A DNA stretch of 64,000 bases from Hydrogenophaga sp. (GCA_021154985.1 JAJNQE010000139.1:24570-88569); one strand, 5' to 3'; positions 1-9,233 are shown, numbered from the stretch's first letter. Numbers and translations are program-made. Notes: a model not told the origin generated them from the sequence alone.

Positions 1-870
1 CAGACCGCGCGGGCGGAACAACAAGACCAGCACCATCACCACAAAAATCACCGTGGTGGACGCCTCCGAATACCAGACCTTGGCCAGCCCCTCGATCACA
101 CCGATGCCCAGCGCCGTGACGATGGACCCCAGCACCGAGCCCATTCCGCCGATGACCACGATGGCGAAGACGATGATCACCAGGTTGGACCCCATGCCCG
201 AATTCACATGCAGGATGGGCGCGGCCAGCACACCGGTGAACGCCGCCAGCGCGATGCCGCCCGCGTAGGTGAAGGTGAGAAGGCGCGGCACATCGACCCC
301 GAAAGACTGCGTGAGCAACGGCCGTTCGGTGGCGGCTCGCAGGCGCGCACCCAGCGGCGTGCGCTCGATCAGCCACCAGGTGGCCACACAGGCGGCCAGC
401 GCCGCCACGATCACCCAGGCCCGGTAGATCGGAAGGATCATGAAGCCCAGGTTGAACACGCCCTGCAGGTTGGCCGGCACCGGGTAGGCCTGGCCCGAGG
501 TGCCGAAGGCCACGCGGAAACCACCTTCGAGCACCAGCACCAGACCGAAGGTGAGCAGCAGGCCATAGATCGGGTCCATGCCGTAGAGGCGGCGCAGCAG
601 CGTGCGCTCGAACACGCCACCCAGTCCACCCACCACCAACGGCACCAGCAGCAGCGCAGCCCAGTAGCCCATCCCCGCATAGCGCTGCAGCATCCAGGCG
701 GCAAACGCACCCACCATGAAGAATGCGCCGTGCGCGAAATTGACGATGCGCAGCAGGCCGAAGATCACCGCCAGCCCGAGGCTGAGCACGGCGTAGAAGC
801 ATCCATTGACCAGACCCAGCATGACCTGGCCGGCGAGCACGGGCAGGGGAAGACCGAATACCTCAGCCAT
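1..870 (-). CDS. livH: Branched-chain amino acid ABC transporter permease (LivH type), partial at left edge
   Basis: Reading the complement from the ATG at 870 gives MAEVFGLPLPVLAG followed by hydrophobic segments typical of the LivH permease of HAAT-family transporters. The frame stays open to base 1 (290 codons), and the usual family length is about 290-310 residues, so only the last few residues lie outside. As the inner-membrane subunit it would form the channel with a LivM-type permease, which is expected beyond the left edge. The gene is separated from livG/livF/binding protein by a divergent AraC-type gene, only 25 bp from its own start. The substrate cannot be told from sequence; this family also carries amides, urea and aromatic acids. 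Confidence 0.9.
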   Translation of the reverse strand, partial: MAEVFGLPLPVLAGQVMLGLVNGCFYAVLSLGLAVIFGLLRIVNFAHGAFFMVGAFAAWMLQRYAGMGYWAALLLVPLVVGGLGGVFERTLLRRLYGMDPIYGLLLTFGLVLVLEGGFRVAFGTSGQAYPVPANLQGVFNLGFMILPIYRAWVIVAALAACVATWWLIERTPLGARLRAATERPLLTQSFGVDVPRLLTFTYAGGIALAAFTGVLAAPILHVNSGMGSNLVIIVFAIVVIGGMGSVLGSIVTALGIGVIEGLAKVWYSEASTTVIFVVMVLVLLFRPRGL

Positions 871-895
871 GGGCCCTCCCTATCATTCGCCTTCC

Positions 896-1738
896 ATGCC
901 GATCAAACATCCCGATATCTCCCGTGAAACCCTGGTGCTGGGTGATGACACCGCGCAGACGGTGGTGCGTGCCGAACAATGCGAGGCACTGGCGGCGCGC
1001 CACATTGCCCACGTCTCGGTGCTGGACGCCGCAGCGCCCTACACCGTGGTGAGAACCCACCTGAGCGGTGCTTTCATGCAGGTGTGCCTGGGCGGCGAGG
1101 GGCAGACGCTGCTGGACGGGCGCTGGTACACCCACAAGCCGGGCAGCGTGACCTTCGCCCCTGCGCACGTGCTGCACGCCTTTCATTGCGTGCCCGGCCA
1201 CCGCTGGCAGCTGGCCTGGGTGCGGTTCAAACCCGAGTCGGTGCGCTCGGTGGACGGCGCGATGTCGCCCACCATGACCGCGTTTGACGGGCGTGTGCTG
1301 CAGAGCGCCATAGAAGGCCTGGCGGCAGAAATGGAGGGCGCAGCCGACCCCGGCACCTGCGTGGTGTGGGTCGACGTGATCGAACGCTACGTGGCCCGCA
1401 TCCTGGAGCCGCTGCAGCGCGAACCCCGCCTGGTGCCGGTGTGGAACGCGGTCAAAGCCGATCTCTCGCGCGAGTGGACGCTGGCCGACCTGGCGGCGCT
1501 GGCCAACACCAGCGAGGAACACCTGCGCCGCCTGTGCCAGAAGAACCTCGGCCGCAGCCCCGGCAAACAGCTGGCCAACCTGCGCATTGCGCACGCCGCG
1601 CATCTGCTCGCCACCACCCCAGACAAGATCGAAGCGATCGCACGCAGCGTGGGCTACGTGAACCCGTTTGCGTTTTCCAACACCTTCAAACGGCTCACAG
1701 GATTTCGTCCATCGGACCACAGGTTGCGCCATCTCTAG
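896..1738 (+). CDS. AraC-family transcriptional regulator
   Basis: The protein has 280 residues. The start is taken at ATG 896 (MPIKHPDISRETL), because upstream in-frame codons overlap the divergent livH gene. An N-terminal cupin-like sensing half contains an 'AFMQVCLGGEGQTLLDG' stretch. The last ~95 residues form the paired HTH of AraC proteins ('WTLADLAALANTSEEHLRRL' and the 'IARSVGYVNPFAFSNTFKR' signature). It lies inside the transporter cluster, divergent from livH, so it probably regulates the transporter (inference). Its TAG stop and the TAG stop of the convergent livF share the same CTAG at 1735-1738. Confidence 0.88.
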   Translation: MPIKHPDISRETLVLGDDTAQTVVRAEQCEALAARHIAHVSVLDAAAPYTVVRTHLSGAFMQVCLGGEGQTLLDGRWYTHKPGSVTFAPAHVLHAFHCVPGHRWQLAWVRFKPESVRSVDGAMSPTMTAFDGRVLQSAIEGLAAEMEGAADPGTCVVWVDVIERYVARILEPLQREPRLVPVWNAVKADLSREWTLADLAALANTSEEHLRRLCQKNLGRSPGKQLANLRIAHAAHLLATTPDKIEAIARSVGYVNPFAFSNTFKRLTGFRPSDHRLRHL

Positions 1739-2439
1739 ACCCCGATCCGAGCGGTGATGGCATCGAAATCGCGCAGCAAGGTGGCCGCGTCGAACGTATC
1801 GGTGATGCGGCCCGACTCCATGAGGCAATGTCGGTCGGCCAGCTCGGCAGCGAAGTGCACGTTCTGCTCCACCAGCACGATGGTGTATCCCCGGCTTTTC
1901 AGCTGGCGGATGAGGTCGCCGATGCGGTCCACGATCACCGGGGCCAGGCCTTCGGTGGGTTCGTCCAGCAGCAGCACGCGCGCGCCGGTGCGCAGGATGC
2001 GGGCAATCGCCAGCATCTGTTGTTCACCGCCCGAGAGGTGCGTACCGGCGGACTTCGCCCGCTCCGCCAGATTGGGGAACAGCTCGAACAGCTCGGCCTC
2101 GCTCATGCCGCCCTGGGCCACCACCGGCGGCAGGCGCAGGTTTTCGCGCACCGTGAGCGAGGCGTAAATGCCCCGGTCGTCCGGGCAGAAGGCCAGCCCC
2201 ATGCGCCCGATGTGGTGCGGCGCCAGGCCAATGAGCTCGTTGCCCTTGAAACGGATGGACCCCTGGCGCTTGTCCATCATGCCCATGACGGTCTTGAGCA
2301 AGGTCGACTTGCCCGCGCCATTGCGCCCCAGCAGCGTGACGAGTTCACCCTCGCGCACCTCCAGGTCAACGCCGTGCAGGGCCTGGCTGGGGCCGTACCA
2401 GGCGCAGACGTTGCGCAGGCTCAGCAGAGGTTCAGCCAT
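1735..2439 (-). CDS. livF: ABC transporter ATP-binding protein, LivF type
   Basis: This is a 234-residue ATPase. The ATG at 2439 (MAEPLLSLRNV) is preferred over an upstream in-frame codon at 2490, since it matches family length and overlaps livG by only 8 bp. Walker A is GRNGAGKST, the signature is LSGGEQQ, and Walker B is followed by 'LLLDEPTEGLAP'. 'GLAFCPDDRGIYASLTVREN' is typical of LivF. With LivG it would form the cytoplasmic ATPase dimer energising uptake. The order on the minus strand is binding protein, livG, livF. Confidence 0.92.
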   Translation of the reverse strand: MAEPLLSLRNVCAWYGPSQALHGVDLEVREGELVTLLGRNGAGKSTLLKTVMGMMDKRQGSIRFKGNELIGLAPHHIGRMGLAFCPDDRGIYASLTVRENLRLPPVVAQGGMSEAELFELFPNLAERAKSAGTHLSGGEQQMLAIARILRTGARVLLLDEPTEGLAPVIVDRIGDLIRQLKSRGYTIVLVEQNVHFAAELADRHCLMESGRITDTFDAATLLRDFDAITARIGV

Positions 2440-3226
2440 GGTTCGGCTCCACCACCGCTGCGTGGTGCTTGCGCTGCCCTGCATGGCCATGGCCCAGATA
2501 GGCCTCGACCACGCGCGGGTCTTTCGACACGGTGGCGTAATCGCCTTCGGCCAGCACCTCGCCGCGCGCCAGCACGGTGATGCGGTCGCACAGGTCGGCC
2601 ACCACCGAGAGGTTGTGCTCCACCATGAGCACGGTGCGGCCCACCGCCGCCTGGCGGATCATGGCGGCGGCGTGGGCGATGTCTTCGGCGCCCATGCCGG
2701 CCATGGGTTCATCGAGCAGCAGCACGCGCGGCTCCAGCGCCAGCGTGGTGGCCAGTTCCAGCGCGCGCGTGCGGCCGTAGGGCAGTTCGCCTGCAAGATG
2801 GTTGGCCCACTCGGCAAGGCCGGCCTCGGCCAGCAACTCGTGGGTGCGCTCGTCGTAGGCCCGCAGCGCCACGTCGCTGCGCCACCAGTCCAGCGAGTGG
2901 CCGCGACGCCGCTGCACCGCCAGGCGCACGTTTTCAAACACGCTGAGCTGCCCGAACACCGCCGAGATCTGGAACGAGCGCACCAGGCCCAGGCGCGCCA
3001 CCGCGTCGGCCGGGGTGCGGGTGATGTCGTGGCCGTCAAAACGGATGCTCCCGGCCGACGCGTCGATGAAACGTGTGAGCAGGTTGAAGCAGGTCGTCTT
3101 GCCCGCGCCGTTGGGCCCGATCAGGGCGTGGATGCTGCCCTCGCGCACCGACAGGCTCACGCCGGAGACGGCGTGAAACCCGTTGAAGGTGCGCGAGAGT
3201 CCCTGCGTTTCCAGGATCGCGGTCAT
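2432..3226 (-). CDS. livG: ABC transporter ATP-binding protein, LivG type
   Basis: This is a 264-residue ATPase starting MTAILETQGLSRTFNGFHAV. Walker A is GPNGAGKTT. The LivG variant of the signature is present ('LPYGRTRALELA'), with Walker B 'VLLLDEPMAGM' and a later H-loop 'VEHNLSVV'. The length fits LivG (about 250-265). It starts 7 bp after the substrate-binding protein stop and overlaps livF, so the three are probably cotranscribed. Confidence 0.92.
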   Translation of the reverse strand: MTAILETQGLSRTFNGFHAVSGVSLSVREGSIHALIGPNGAGKTTCFNLLTRFIDASAGSIRFDGHDITRTPADAVARLGLVRSFQISAVFGQLSVFENVRLAVQRRRGHSLDWWRSDVALRAYDERTHELLAEAGLAEWANHLAGELPYGRTRALELATTLALEPRVLLLDEPMAGMGAEDIAHAAAMIRQAAVGRTVLMVEHNLSVVADLCDRITVLARGEVLAEGDYATVSKDPRVVEAYLGHGHAGQRKHHAAVVEPNHG

Positions 3227-3233
3227 GCGCGCT

Positions 3234-4454
3234 TCAGCGCTTCACCAAATAGCAGGTGCTCTGCGCCAGGGGCATGAACGCCTGGTCGGCCGGGATCGTC
3301 TTGACCAGCTTCAAATAGTCCCACGGGCCCTTCGACTCGGCCGGGGTCTTCACCTGCCAGAGGTACATGTCGTGCACCATGCGGCCGTCTTCGCGGATCT
3401 TGCCGGCCTTGGTGAACATGTCGCTGATCGGCATCTCGCGCATCTTGGCTGACACGGCATCCGGATCGTCCGAACCCGCCGCCTGCACCGCCTTGAGGTA
3501 ATGCATGGTCGACGAGTAGTCACCGGCGTGCGCCATGTTCGGCATCTGGCCACCCATGCGCGCCTGGTAACGCTTGGCGAACGCGCGCGAGTCGTCGTTC
3601 ATGTCCCAGTACCAGGCGTTGGTGAGCTGCAGGCCTTGCGCCGTGGGCAAGCCGAGCGCGTGCACGTCGTTGATCCACAGCAGCAGCGCGGCCAGCTTCT
3701 GGTTTTTCGTGACACCGAATTCGTTGGCCGCCTTGATCGCGTTGATGGTGTCGTTGCCGGTGGAGGCCAGGCCAATGATCTTGGCCCTGGAGGCCTGCGC
3801 CTGCAACACATACGACGAGAAGTCGGTGGTGCCCAGCGGGTGGCGCGCAGCGCCCACCACACGGCCCTTGTTGGCACGCACCACATCGCCCACCTGCCCC
3901 TCCAGGCCGATGCCGAAGGCGAAGTCCACCGTGAGGAAGAACCAGGTGTCGCCACCACCTTCAACGATGCTGCGGCCGGTGCCGTTGGCCAGCGAATAAG
4001 CGTCGTAGGTGTAGTGCACCGTGTAGGGCGAGCATTGCGCGTTGGTCACGCCCACGTTGGACGCGTTATTCACGATCGCATGGCGTTTCTTCTCTTTCGC
4101 CACACCGGCCACGGCCAGCGCCACGCCCGAGTTGGCGAGGTCGTTGATCATGTCCACGCCGCCGTCGTACCACTCGCGCGCCTTCGCTGCGCCCACATCG
4201 GCCTTGTTCTGGTGGTCGGCGGAAACCACCTCGATCGGTTTGCCGAACATGTTGCCGCCGAAGTCCTCAACGGCCATCTTCACGGCCTCGACCGCGCCCT
4301 TGCCGGAGATGTCGGCGTACACGCCGGAGATGTCCGTCAACACGCCGATGCGAAGCACGTCGTTCGACAGTTTGCCCTGGGTGTTTTGAGCGTGGGCCAC
4401 GCCCACGCTGGTCACGGCAACAACGGATGCGGCTGCCCACAGTTTCAGATCCAT
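3234..4454 (-). CDS. ABC transporter periplasmic substrate-binding protein (LivK/HAAT type)
   Basis: The protein has 406 residues. The ATG at 4454 is preceded by an AGGAGACA ribosome site and begins a Sec signal peptide, MDLKLWAAASVVAVTSVGVAHAQ, split after AHA. The mature part has the type I periplasmic-binding fold signature 'LRIGVLTDISGVYADISG'. It is the first gene of the livK-G-F operon. Charged and aromatic substrates (for example amides or aromatic acids) are as likely as branched-chain amino acids, so no specific ligand is assigned. Confidence 0.9.
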   Translation of the reverse strand: MDLKLWAAASVVAVTSVGVAHAQNTQGKLSNDVLRIGVLTDISGVYADISGKGAVEAVKMAVEDFGGNMFGKPIEVVSADHQNKADVGAAKAREWYDGGVDMINDLANSGVALAVAGVAKEKKRHAIVNNASNVGVTNAQCSPYTVHYTYDAYSLANGTGRSIVEGGGDTWFFLTVDFAFGIGLEGQVGDVVRANKGRVVGAARHPLGTTDFSSYVLQAQASRAKIIGLASTGNDTINAIKAANEFGVTKNQKLAALLLWINDVHALGLPTAQGLQLTNAWYWDMNDDSRAFAKRYQARMGGQMPNMAHAGDYSSTMHYLKAVQAAGSDDPDAVSAKMREMPISDMFTKAGKIREDGRMVHDMYLWQVKTPAESKGPWDYLKLVKTIPADQAFMPLAQSTCYLVKR

Positions 4455-4842
4455 GCTCTTGTCTCCTGTTTGGTGTTGGCCCCGAACCCGGTGTTCGAGT
4501 GGGGCCCATCCTAGGAGAGGGGGTGCCCTGAAACCATGGGCGGGAGGCACAGGAAACTACTCAAAACCCACATGGACGCGGGTGCTCGGGGGAAGTTGAC
4601 GCGCTGGATGGGCGGCTTTGGCGGCGGGGGTTGGCTGGCTGCAGTCGGGAGTTTTATGGAGGGAAAGGCCGGTGTGCAGCGGACTGAGACATCCGCACCT
4701 GGGCCGGACCAGCTGCTCTCGGCCAGGAGCAGTCGTTCACAGCCCTGTGCGCAACGCTCTCGTGTCCATTCGATGGGAGAGAGTGTCTAGGTGCAGGGGG
4801 CACCTGTATATTGGCGTCGCGTTTCATGCTGCTTGAAATACC
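4455..4842. other. Intergenic region, no gene recognised
   Basis: This is a 388-bp stretch between two divergent genes. It must hold the promoter of the livKGF operon and of the gene at 4843. A short inverted repeat, AGGTGC-N5-GCACCT, lies at 4789-4805, about 38 bp before the downstream start, and an AT-rich TGTATATTGG follows it. Short open frames here look like chance frames with no recognisable protein. Confidence 0.5.
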
Positions 4843-5913
4843 GTGACTGATCAACAATACGACGAGATGATGGTCCGTCATATCGAGGACCTGGAAAAAC
4901 AGTCCCGCGAACGACTGACCGAAGCAGGCGACCTGATTAGGGCATTCACGGATCTAGCTGCATCCAAGGGCGTGATCCTCAGCGCTGAGTCGTTCGAGTA
5001 CATCCAGACCACCGGCATCGTCGCCAAGGCACGAGGCATCGCAAGGACGCTATTGGGACCAATAAGGGCCGAGCGCGACGGACTGCTGCCGTTCAACGAG
5101 ATCGCGAGGCGATTTCCTCCCAGCCCCTATTACGAAGGATGCTTTGCCGGGCCCGTCTTTATCTTGATGGCTCACCCCTGTTACCGGCGTGGAATGCACC
5201 CAATCAACAACTGGGCCCCGAGGTTCACAGACCTGTTCTGGCGGTTCGACGGCCTCGGCATAGAAAAGTACATTGCCCTCGACGAAGACCGGGTCCGGAT
5301 AGACGTCGACGGGCTTGGCTATGTCGAGGCCGACACATGGTACGGCGCTCCCTTCGACGAGGACATACGAAACATCAAACCCGGAATCGCCAAGCTGCGC
5401 CCGCCCTTGGATCTCGAATCTCGGCATGTCTCCTTCTTCTTCGCCGACGCGTACTGTCTAGATATCAAGTGGAGCGAGTCGGATGGCATCAAGTCGTTCC
5501 AGGCCCTGGAAATGAAGACGGACAACATTCAGATCGAGGTCGGGGGGCAGCACTACTTCCCAGCCCGCTACTTGCACGCCGAGTTCGATCTCGCGGCCAA
5601 CTGTTTCAGGCACTTCGACGGCGCGATCCAGCTTTTCACGGAAGAGGAATACTTCCTGAGACGGGATTCCGACTTCAACATGACGATGAAGAACCCTGCG
5701 CATATCAAGGCCAGATCGAGCAAAGTCTTCAAGATTAATGGCCCGCTGAAAACCGAAGATTGGGTCGAGTTCTGCTGTCACTTCTACACAGCCAATCCGC
5801 TTGCCTTCGAGTACTTCAGCGGTGAGTATCCGAAGCACGTCACAGAGATCCTCGAAAAGATCAGAGCTACGAATCGTAGCTCGCCGAAGGGATCTAACCT
5901 CGCCTCTGAGTGA
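4843..5913 (+). CDS. Hypothetical protein, unrecognised family, atypical composition
   Basis: The 356-residue protein starts at a GTG (MTDQQYDEMMVRHIEDLEKQ). I do not recognise the family. The N-terminus is helical and charged. The body is rich in aromatic residues (for example 'SFFFADAYCLDIKWSESDG' and 'VEFCCHFYTANPLAFEYFSG'). There is no signal peptide or membrane segment, so it is probably cytosolic. Base composition is visibly lower in G+C than in neighbours, with rarer codons (ATA, AGA, CTA), suggesting horizontal acquisition. It stands alone between intergenic gaps of 388 and 190 bp. The frame is sound over its whole length, so I consider it a real gene of unknown function. Confidence 0.7.
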   Translation: MTDQQYDEMMVRHIEDLEKQSRERLTEAGDLIRAFTDLAASKGVILSAESFEYIQTTGIVAKARGIARTLLGPIRAERDGLLPFNEIARRFPPSPYYEGCFAGPVFILMAHPCYRRGMHPINNWAPRFTDLFWRFDGLGIEKYIALDEDRVRIDVDGLGYVEADTWYGAPFDEDIRNIKPGIAKLRPPLDLESRHVSFFFADAYCLDIKWSESDGIKSFQALEMKTDNIQIEVGGQHYFPARYLHAEFDLAANCFRHFDGAIQLFTEEEYFLRRDSDFNMTMKNPAHIKARSSKVFKINGPLKTEDWVEFCCHFYTANPLAFEYFSGEYPKHVTEILEKIRATNRSSPKGSNLASE

Positions 5914-6103
5914 GTGTGTGGAGAAGGTCCGCTCCGGGTCGGGATCTGCCGGCCATGCACTGAGGGCGAACGTCTTAGCTAGTCTTACGCCGCCCTTCGC
6001 GGCACCCTGCCCGCAGCTTCTCTCCGATTGAGATCCAGGGCTTTCGTCTGATCCCGCAACGCTCGGCTGGAACGGGCTCAACCATCCGCCTTGAAGAGCA
6101 GTC

Positions 6104-7027
6104 TCACCTCGCCCGGCGACCCTCGGCACGGGGCTCGCGATCCAGCAAGCAGTCGACGAATGCGCCCAAGGCGGGCGAGGGGTGGCGGCGGTTGGAGTAG
6201 TACAGGAACAGACCGGGCCGTGTGATCGACCAGTCGCCGAGTACCTGAACCAGACGCCCTTGAGAGAGGTGCTCGTCGACGTGTTCGCGGTCGAATGCAT
6301 AGGAGATGCCCAGCCCCTGCACGGCGGCGGCGATGCCGATGTCCGAGTGATTGGTGACCAAGGGCCCCTCCGCCGCGATCTCCAGTCGCTTGCCTTTCTT
6401 TTCAAATGCCCAGTGCCACGCACTGCCGTCTTGCTGCAGCCGCCAGTTGATGCAGGCGTGGTGGTGCAGGTCGGCGGGTGCTCGCGGCATGCCTCGCTCC
6501 TTCAAATAGTCCGGGGACGCCACGGCAATCATTTTCAAGTCGGGCGTGAGGCGAACGGCAATCATGTCTTTTTCCAGCCGTGCGCCCACGCGGATGCCGG
6601 CGTCGAAGCGGCCCGCGACGATGTCGCTCAGTCCGTCGTCCACCACGATGTCCAGCACCACGTCGGGGTGCGCGCGGTGAAACCGGCCCAGCCGTGGCGC
6701 GATGATCTGCCGCGCCGCCATGGCCAGCGTGTTGATGCGCAACGTCCCGCTCGTCTGGCCAGCCGCCGCACTGGCCTCGGCCACAGCGTCGGCCATGTCG
6801 CGGAACAAGGGAGCGATGCGCGTGTAGAGCTGGTCGCCGGTGGCGGTGGGTGCCACGCTGCGCGTGGTGCGGTTCAGGAGCCGGGCGCCCAGCCGGTCCT
6901 CCAGCTGGCGAATGGTCTGGCTGAGTGCCGAAGGCGAGAGGCCCAGGTGCTCTGCGGCTCGCGCAAAGCTCGCCCGCTCCACCACCGCAACAAAGGCCTT
7001 CAGTTCGGCGAATTCGGATCCACGCAT
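6104..7027 (-). CDS. LysR-family transcriptional regulator
   Basis: The protein has 307 residues from ATG 7027 (MRGSEFAELKAF); an in-frame TTG at 7057 would add ten residues. The N-terminal winged HTH is clear ('FARAAEHLGLSPSALSQTIRQLEDRLGARLLNRTTR', residues ~20-55). It is followed by the periplasmic-binding-like effector domain, ending in a family-typical Arg-rich tail. It is divergent from a SnoaL-like gene and an SDR gene (98 bp between starts), a common arrangement in which the LysR protein controls the divergent genes and itself (inference). Confidence 0.9.
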   Translation of the reverse strand: MRGSEFAELKAFVAVVERASFARAAEHLGLSPSALSQTIRQLEDRLGARLLNRTTRSVAPTATGDQLYTRIAPLFRDMADAVAEASAAAGQTSGTLRINTLAMAARQIIAPRLGRFHRAHPDVVLDIVVDDGLSDIVAGRFDAGIRVGARLEKDMIAVRLTPDLKMIAVASPDYLKERGMPRAPADLHHHACINWRLQQDGSAWHWAFEKKGKRLEIAAEGPLVTNHSDIGIAAAVQGLGISYAFDREHVDEHLSQGRLVQVLGDWSITRPGLFLYYSNRRHPSPALGAFVDCLLDREPRAEGRRAR

Positions 7028-7125
7028 TCTGTATCCGTTACTAAACAAGCTATTCAAATTCTAGATCATTCACTTATTTTTCTCCGGGCTGCATTCTCTG
7101 GGCTCCACCAACAGGAGTTACCACC

Positions 7126-7455
7126 ATGAACCAGCCGACGCTCCCCGAACCGATTGCCGCCTACTTCGCTGCCGATCGGCAAAACCCTGCGGCGGTGGCC
7201 CGTTGCTTCACGGCACAAGCCACCGTGAAAGACGAGGGCAAGACCCACACCGGGATTGACGCCATCAAAGCCTGGAAGGCTGCAGCGTCCACGCAATACA
7301 GCTACACCACCGAGCCGTTTGCCCTGTTGCAGCAGAACGGGCAGCACATCGTGAGCGGCCGAGTGGCGGGCAACTTCCCGGGCAGCCCGGTCGATCTTCA
7401 ATACCGCTTTCGTCTCGAACGCGGGCTGATCGCCAGCCTGGAGATCACAGCATGA
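7126..7455 (+). CDS. SnoaL/NTF2-like small protein
   Basis: This is a 109-residue protein, MNQPTLPEPIAAYFAADRQN. 'AAYFAADRQNPAAVARCFTAQATVKDEG' is typical of the SnoaL-like NTF2 cone fold: an N-terminal helix and 'D/E-G' loop, then the sheet ending 'FRLERGLIASLEI'. An AGGAG ribosome site lies at ~7110. Members are isomerases or ligand-binding proteins of many kinds, so the substrate is unknown. It overlaps the next gene by ATGA, so the two are translationally coupled. Confidence 0.8.
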   Translation: MNQPTLPEPIAAYFAADRQNPAAVARCFTAQATVKDEGKTHTGIDAIKAWKAAASTQYSYTTEPFALLQQNGQHIVSGRVAGNFPGSPVDLQYRFRLERGLIASLEITA

Positions 7456-8234
7456 GCTTCGACCTTCAACTCCATGGGCAACGCGCGCTGGTCACCGGTG
7501 GTACCAAAGGCGTGGGTGCGGCCGTCGTTCAAGGCCTGCTCGATGCCGGCGTGCAGGTGATGACCACGGCGCGCTCCGTGCCGGCGCATGCACCGCCCGG
7601 CCTGATCCACATGGCCGCCGACCTGTCCACGGCCGAGGGGGCTGCGGCGGTGGCCCAACGGGTGCTGCAGCACTGGGGCGGGGTCGACATTCTGGTCAAT
7701 GTGCTGGGCGGTTCCAGCGCGCCGGGTGGCGGCTTCGCGGCGCTGGACGACGCGCAATGGTTGGCAGAACTGAACCAGAACCTCATGCCCGCCGTGCGCC
7801 TGGACCGCGCGCTGCTGCCGGCCATGCTGGCTCGAGGTTCAGGCGTCATCGTGCACGTCAGCTCGATCCAGCGCCTGCTGCCGTTGCCGGAGTCGACCAC
7901 GGCCTACGCTGCGGCCAAAGCCGCCTTGAGCACCTACAGCAAGGCTTTGTCGAAAGAGGTCACGCCTCAGGGTGTGCGTGTGCTGAGCGTGGCGCCCGGC
8001 TGGGTGGCAACCGACGCCGCCCAGGCGTTGGTGGAGCGCGTGGCCACCCAGGCCAACACAGACCTCGAGGGAGGACGGCAGATCATCATGCGGTCGCTGG
8101 GCGGCATTCCGCTGGGCCGACCGGCAACGCCACAGGAAGTGGCCGACCTCATCGTGTTTCTGGCGTCACCGCGCGCGGGTTCGATCACGGGCACGGAGTA
8201 CGTGATCGACGGGGGCACGGTCCCGACCCTCTGA
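7452..8234 (+). CDS. Short-chain dehydrogenase/reductase (SDR)
   Basis: This is a 260-residue classical SDR. The N-terminal Rossmann glycine motif is TGGTKGVG. A Ser occurs in 'IVHVSSIQRL', and Tyr-x3-Lys in 'TTAYAAAKAAL'. The C-terminus 'SITGTEYVIDGGTVPTL' is typical of the family. Cofactor preference is not determined. It is coupled to the upstream SnoaL-like gene and probably under the divergent LysR regulator. The pair may form a small oxidative or detoxification unit of unknown substrate. Confidence 0.9.
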   Translation: MSFDLQLHGQRALVTGGTKGVGAAVVQGLLDAGVQVMTTARSVPAHAPPGLIHMAADLSTAEGAAAVAQRVLQHWGGVDILVNVLGGSSAPGGGFAALDDAQWLAELNQNLMPAVRLDRALLPAMLARGSGVIVHVSSIQRLLPLPESTTAYAAAKAALSTYSKALSKEVTPQGVRVLSVAPGWVATDAAQALVERVATQANTDLEGGRQIIMRSLGGIPLGRPATPQEVADLIVFLASPRAGSITGTEYVIDGGTVPTL

Positions 8235-8235
8235 A

Positions 8236-8262
8236 GTTGTGCCGCCCGCGAGGCGGCGCAAC
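8236..8262. terminator. Hairpin between convergent genes, possible bidirectional terminator
   Basis: GTTGTGCCGCC-N5-GGCGGCGCAAC forms an 11-bp stem with one mismatch. It exactly fills the 28-bp gap between the SDR stop (8234) and the stop of the convergent enoyl-CoA hydratase gene (8263). There is no T-tract, so intrinsic termination would be weak. Confidence 0.45.
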
Positions 8263-9027
8263 TCACACCTTCGAAAAGTCGGGCTTGCGGCGCTCCATGA
8301 ACGCACCAAACGCTTCTTTCGCTGCCGGCTCGCCGAGCATGCGGCCGAAGCTCGCGCCTTCTTCGGCCATCACAGCCATCACCTGCTTGAGCTGACCCTG
8401 CTTCATGAGGCGCTTGGTTTCGATGAGCGAGCTGATGGGTTTGGCGGCCATCTTTCGGGCCACGGTCTGGGCATAGCCGGCCACCTCCAGCGGCGGCAGC
8501 ACGCGGTTGACCAGGCCCACTTCGAGCGCGGCCTCGGCCATGAAGGGCTCGCCCAGCAAGAGCGCTTCTGCAGCGCGGTGGTAGCCCAGCATCTGCGGCA
8601 CCAGCAGGCTGCTGGCGGCTTCGGGGCACAGGCCGAGGTTGACGAAGGGCATGGAGAAGGCGGCGTTGTCGCCTGCGTAGACCAGGTCGCAATGGAACAG
8701 CAGCGTGGTGCCAATGCCCACGGCCGGGCCACACACAGCAGCGATCAGCGGCTTGGGGAACTGTGCGATGCCGCGCAGGAAACGGAACACCGGTGAATCG
8801 GTGGTGGCGGGCGGGTTGTTCAGAAAATCGGCAATGTCGTTGCCGGCAGAGAAGATGGCTTCGTTGCCCTGGAACACGACGCAGCGCACCTGTGCATCGT
8901 CTTGCGCGGCCTGCAGCGCATCGGCCAGCGCGCTGTACATGGCGGCGGTGATCGAGTTCTTTTTGTCGGGGCGGTTGAACGTGAGGGTGCAGACGCCGGC
9001 TTCGGTGTGGACGAGGATGTCGCTCAT
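8263..9027 (-). CDS. Enoyl-CoA hydratase/isomerase family protein
   Basis: The protein has 254 residues from ATG 9027 (MSDILVHTEAGV), with a GAGAGACAC ribosome site; an earlier in-frame ATG at 9048 is less likely. The crotonase fold is shown by the oxyanion-hole motifs 'AIFSAGNDIADF' and 'CGPAVGIGTTLLFHCDLVYA'. Glu at the 'GLCPEAASS' position fits hydratase/isomerase members. It likely hydrates or isomerises acyl-CoA esters in beta-oxidation, and the nearby fatty-acid operon supports this. It is a separate transcription unit from that operon, with the patatin gene between them. Confidence 0.88.
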   Translation of the reverse strand: MSDILVHTEAGVCTLTFNRPDKKNSITAAMYSALADALQAAQDDAQVRCVVFQGNEAIFSAGNDIADFLNNPPATTDSPVFRFLRGIAQFPKPLIAAVCGPAVGIGTTLLFHCDLVYAGDNAAFSMPFVNLGLCPEAASSLLVPQMLGYHRAAEALLLGEPFMAEAALEVGLVNRVLPPLEVAGYAQTVARKMAAKPISSLIETKRLMKQGQLKQVMAVMAEEGASFGRMLGEPAAKEAFGAFMERRKPDFSKV

Positions 9028-9233
9028 GGGGTGTCTCTCGGTGGGCAAAAGGGGGCAGCGCAGGGCTGACAGGGAAGCCGCAAATTACCACGAACGGGCG
9101 TGCTTTTCTGGGTCGTTCTCCCAAGGCCTGACGGCTGCGTGACAGCATGTATCGGTGCCCGTTGTCGGTGAGTGCCCGCCTACACTTGGCCGCATCCCGG
9201 CGCCTGCGCGCCAACCCAGCTCACAGGTGTTTC

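Noticed and set aside
4536..4790. Small plus-strand frames in the 4455-4842 gap
   Set aside because: There is no ribosome site and no plausible protein composition; they overlap the likely promoter of the livK-type gene.
5801..6031. Small frame at the end of the unknown low-GC gene
   Set aside because: It overlaps the main gene in another frame and shows no start signal or domain.
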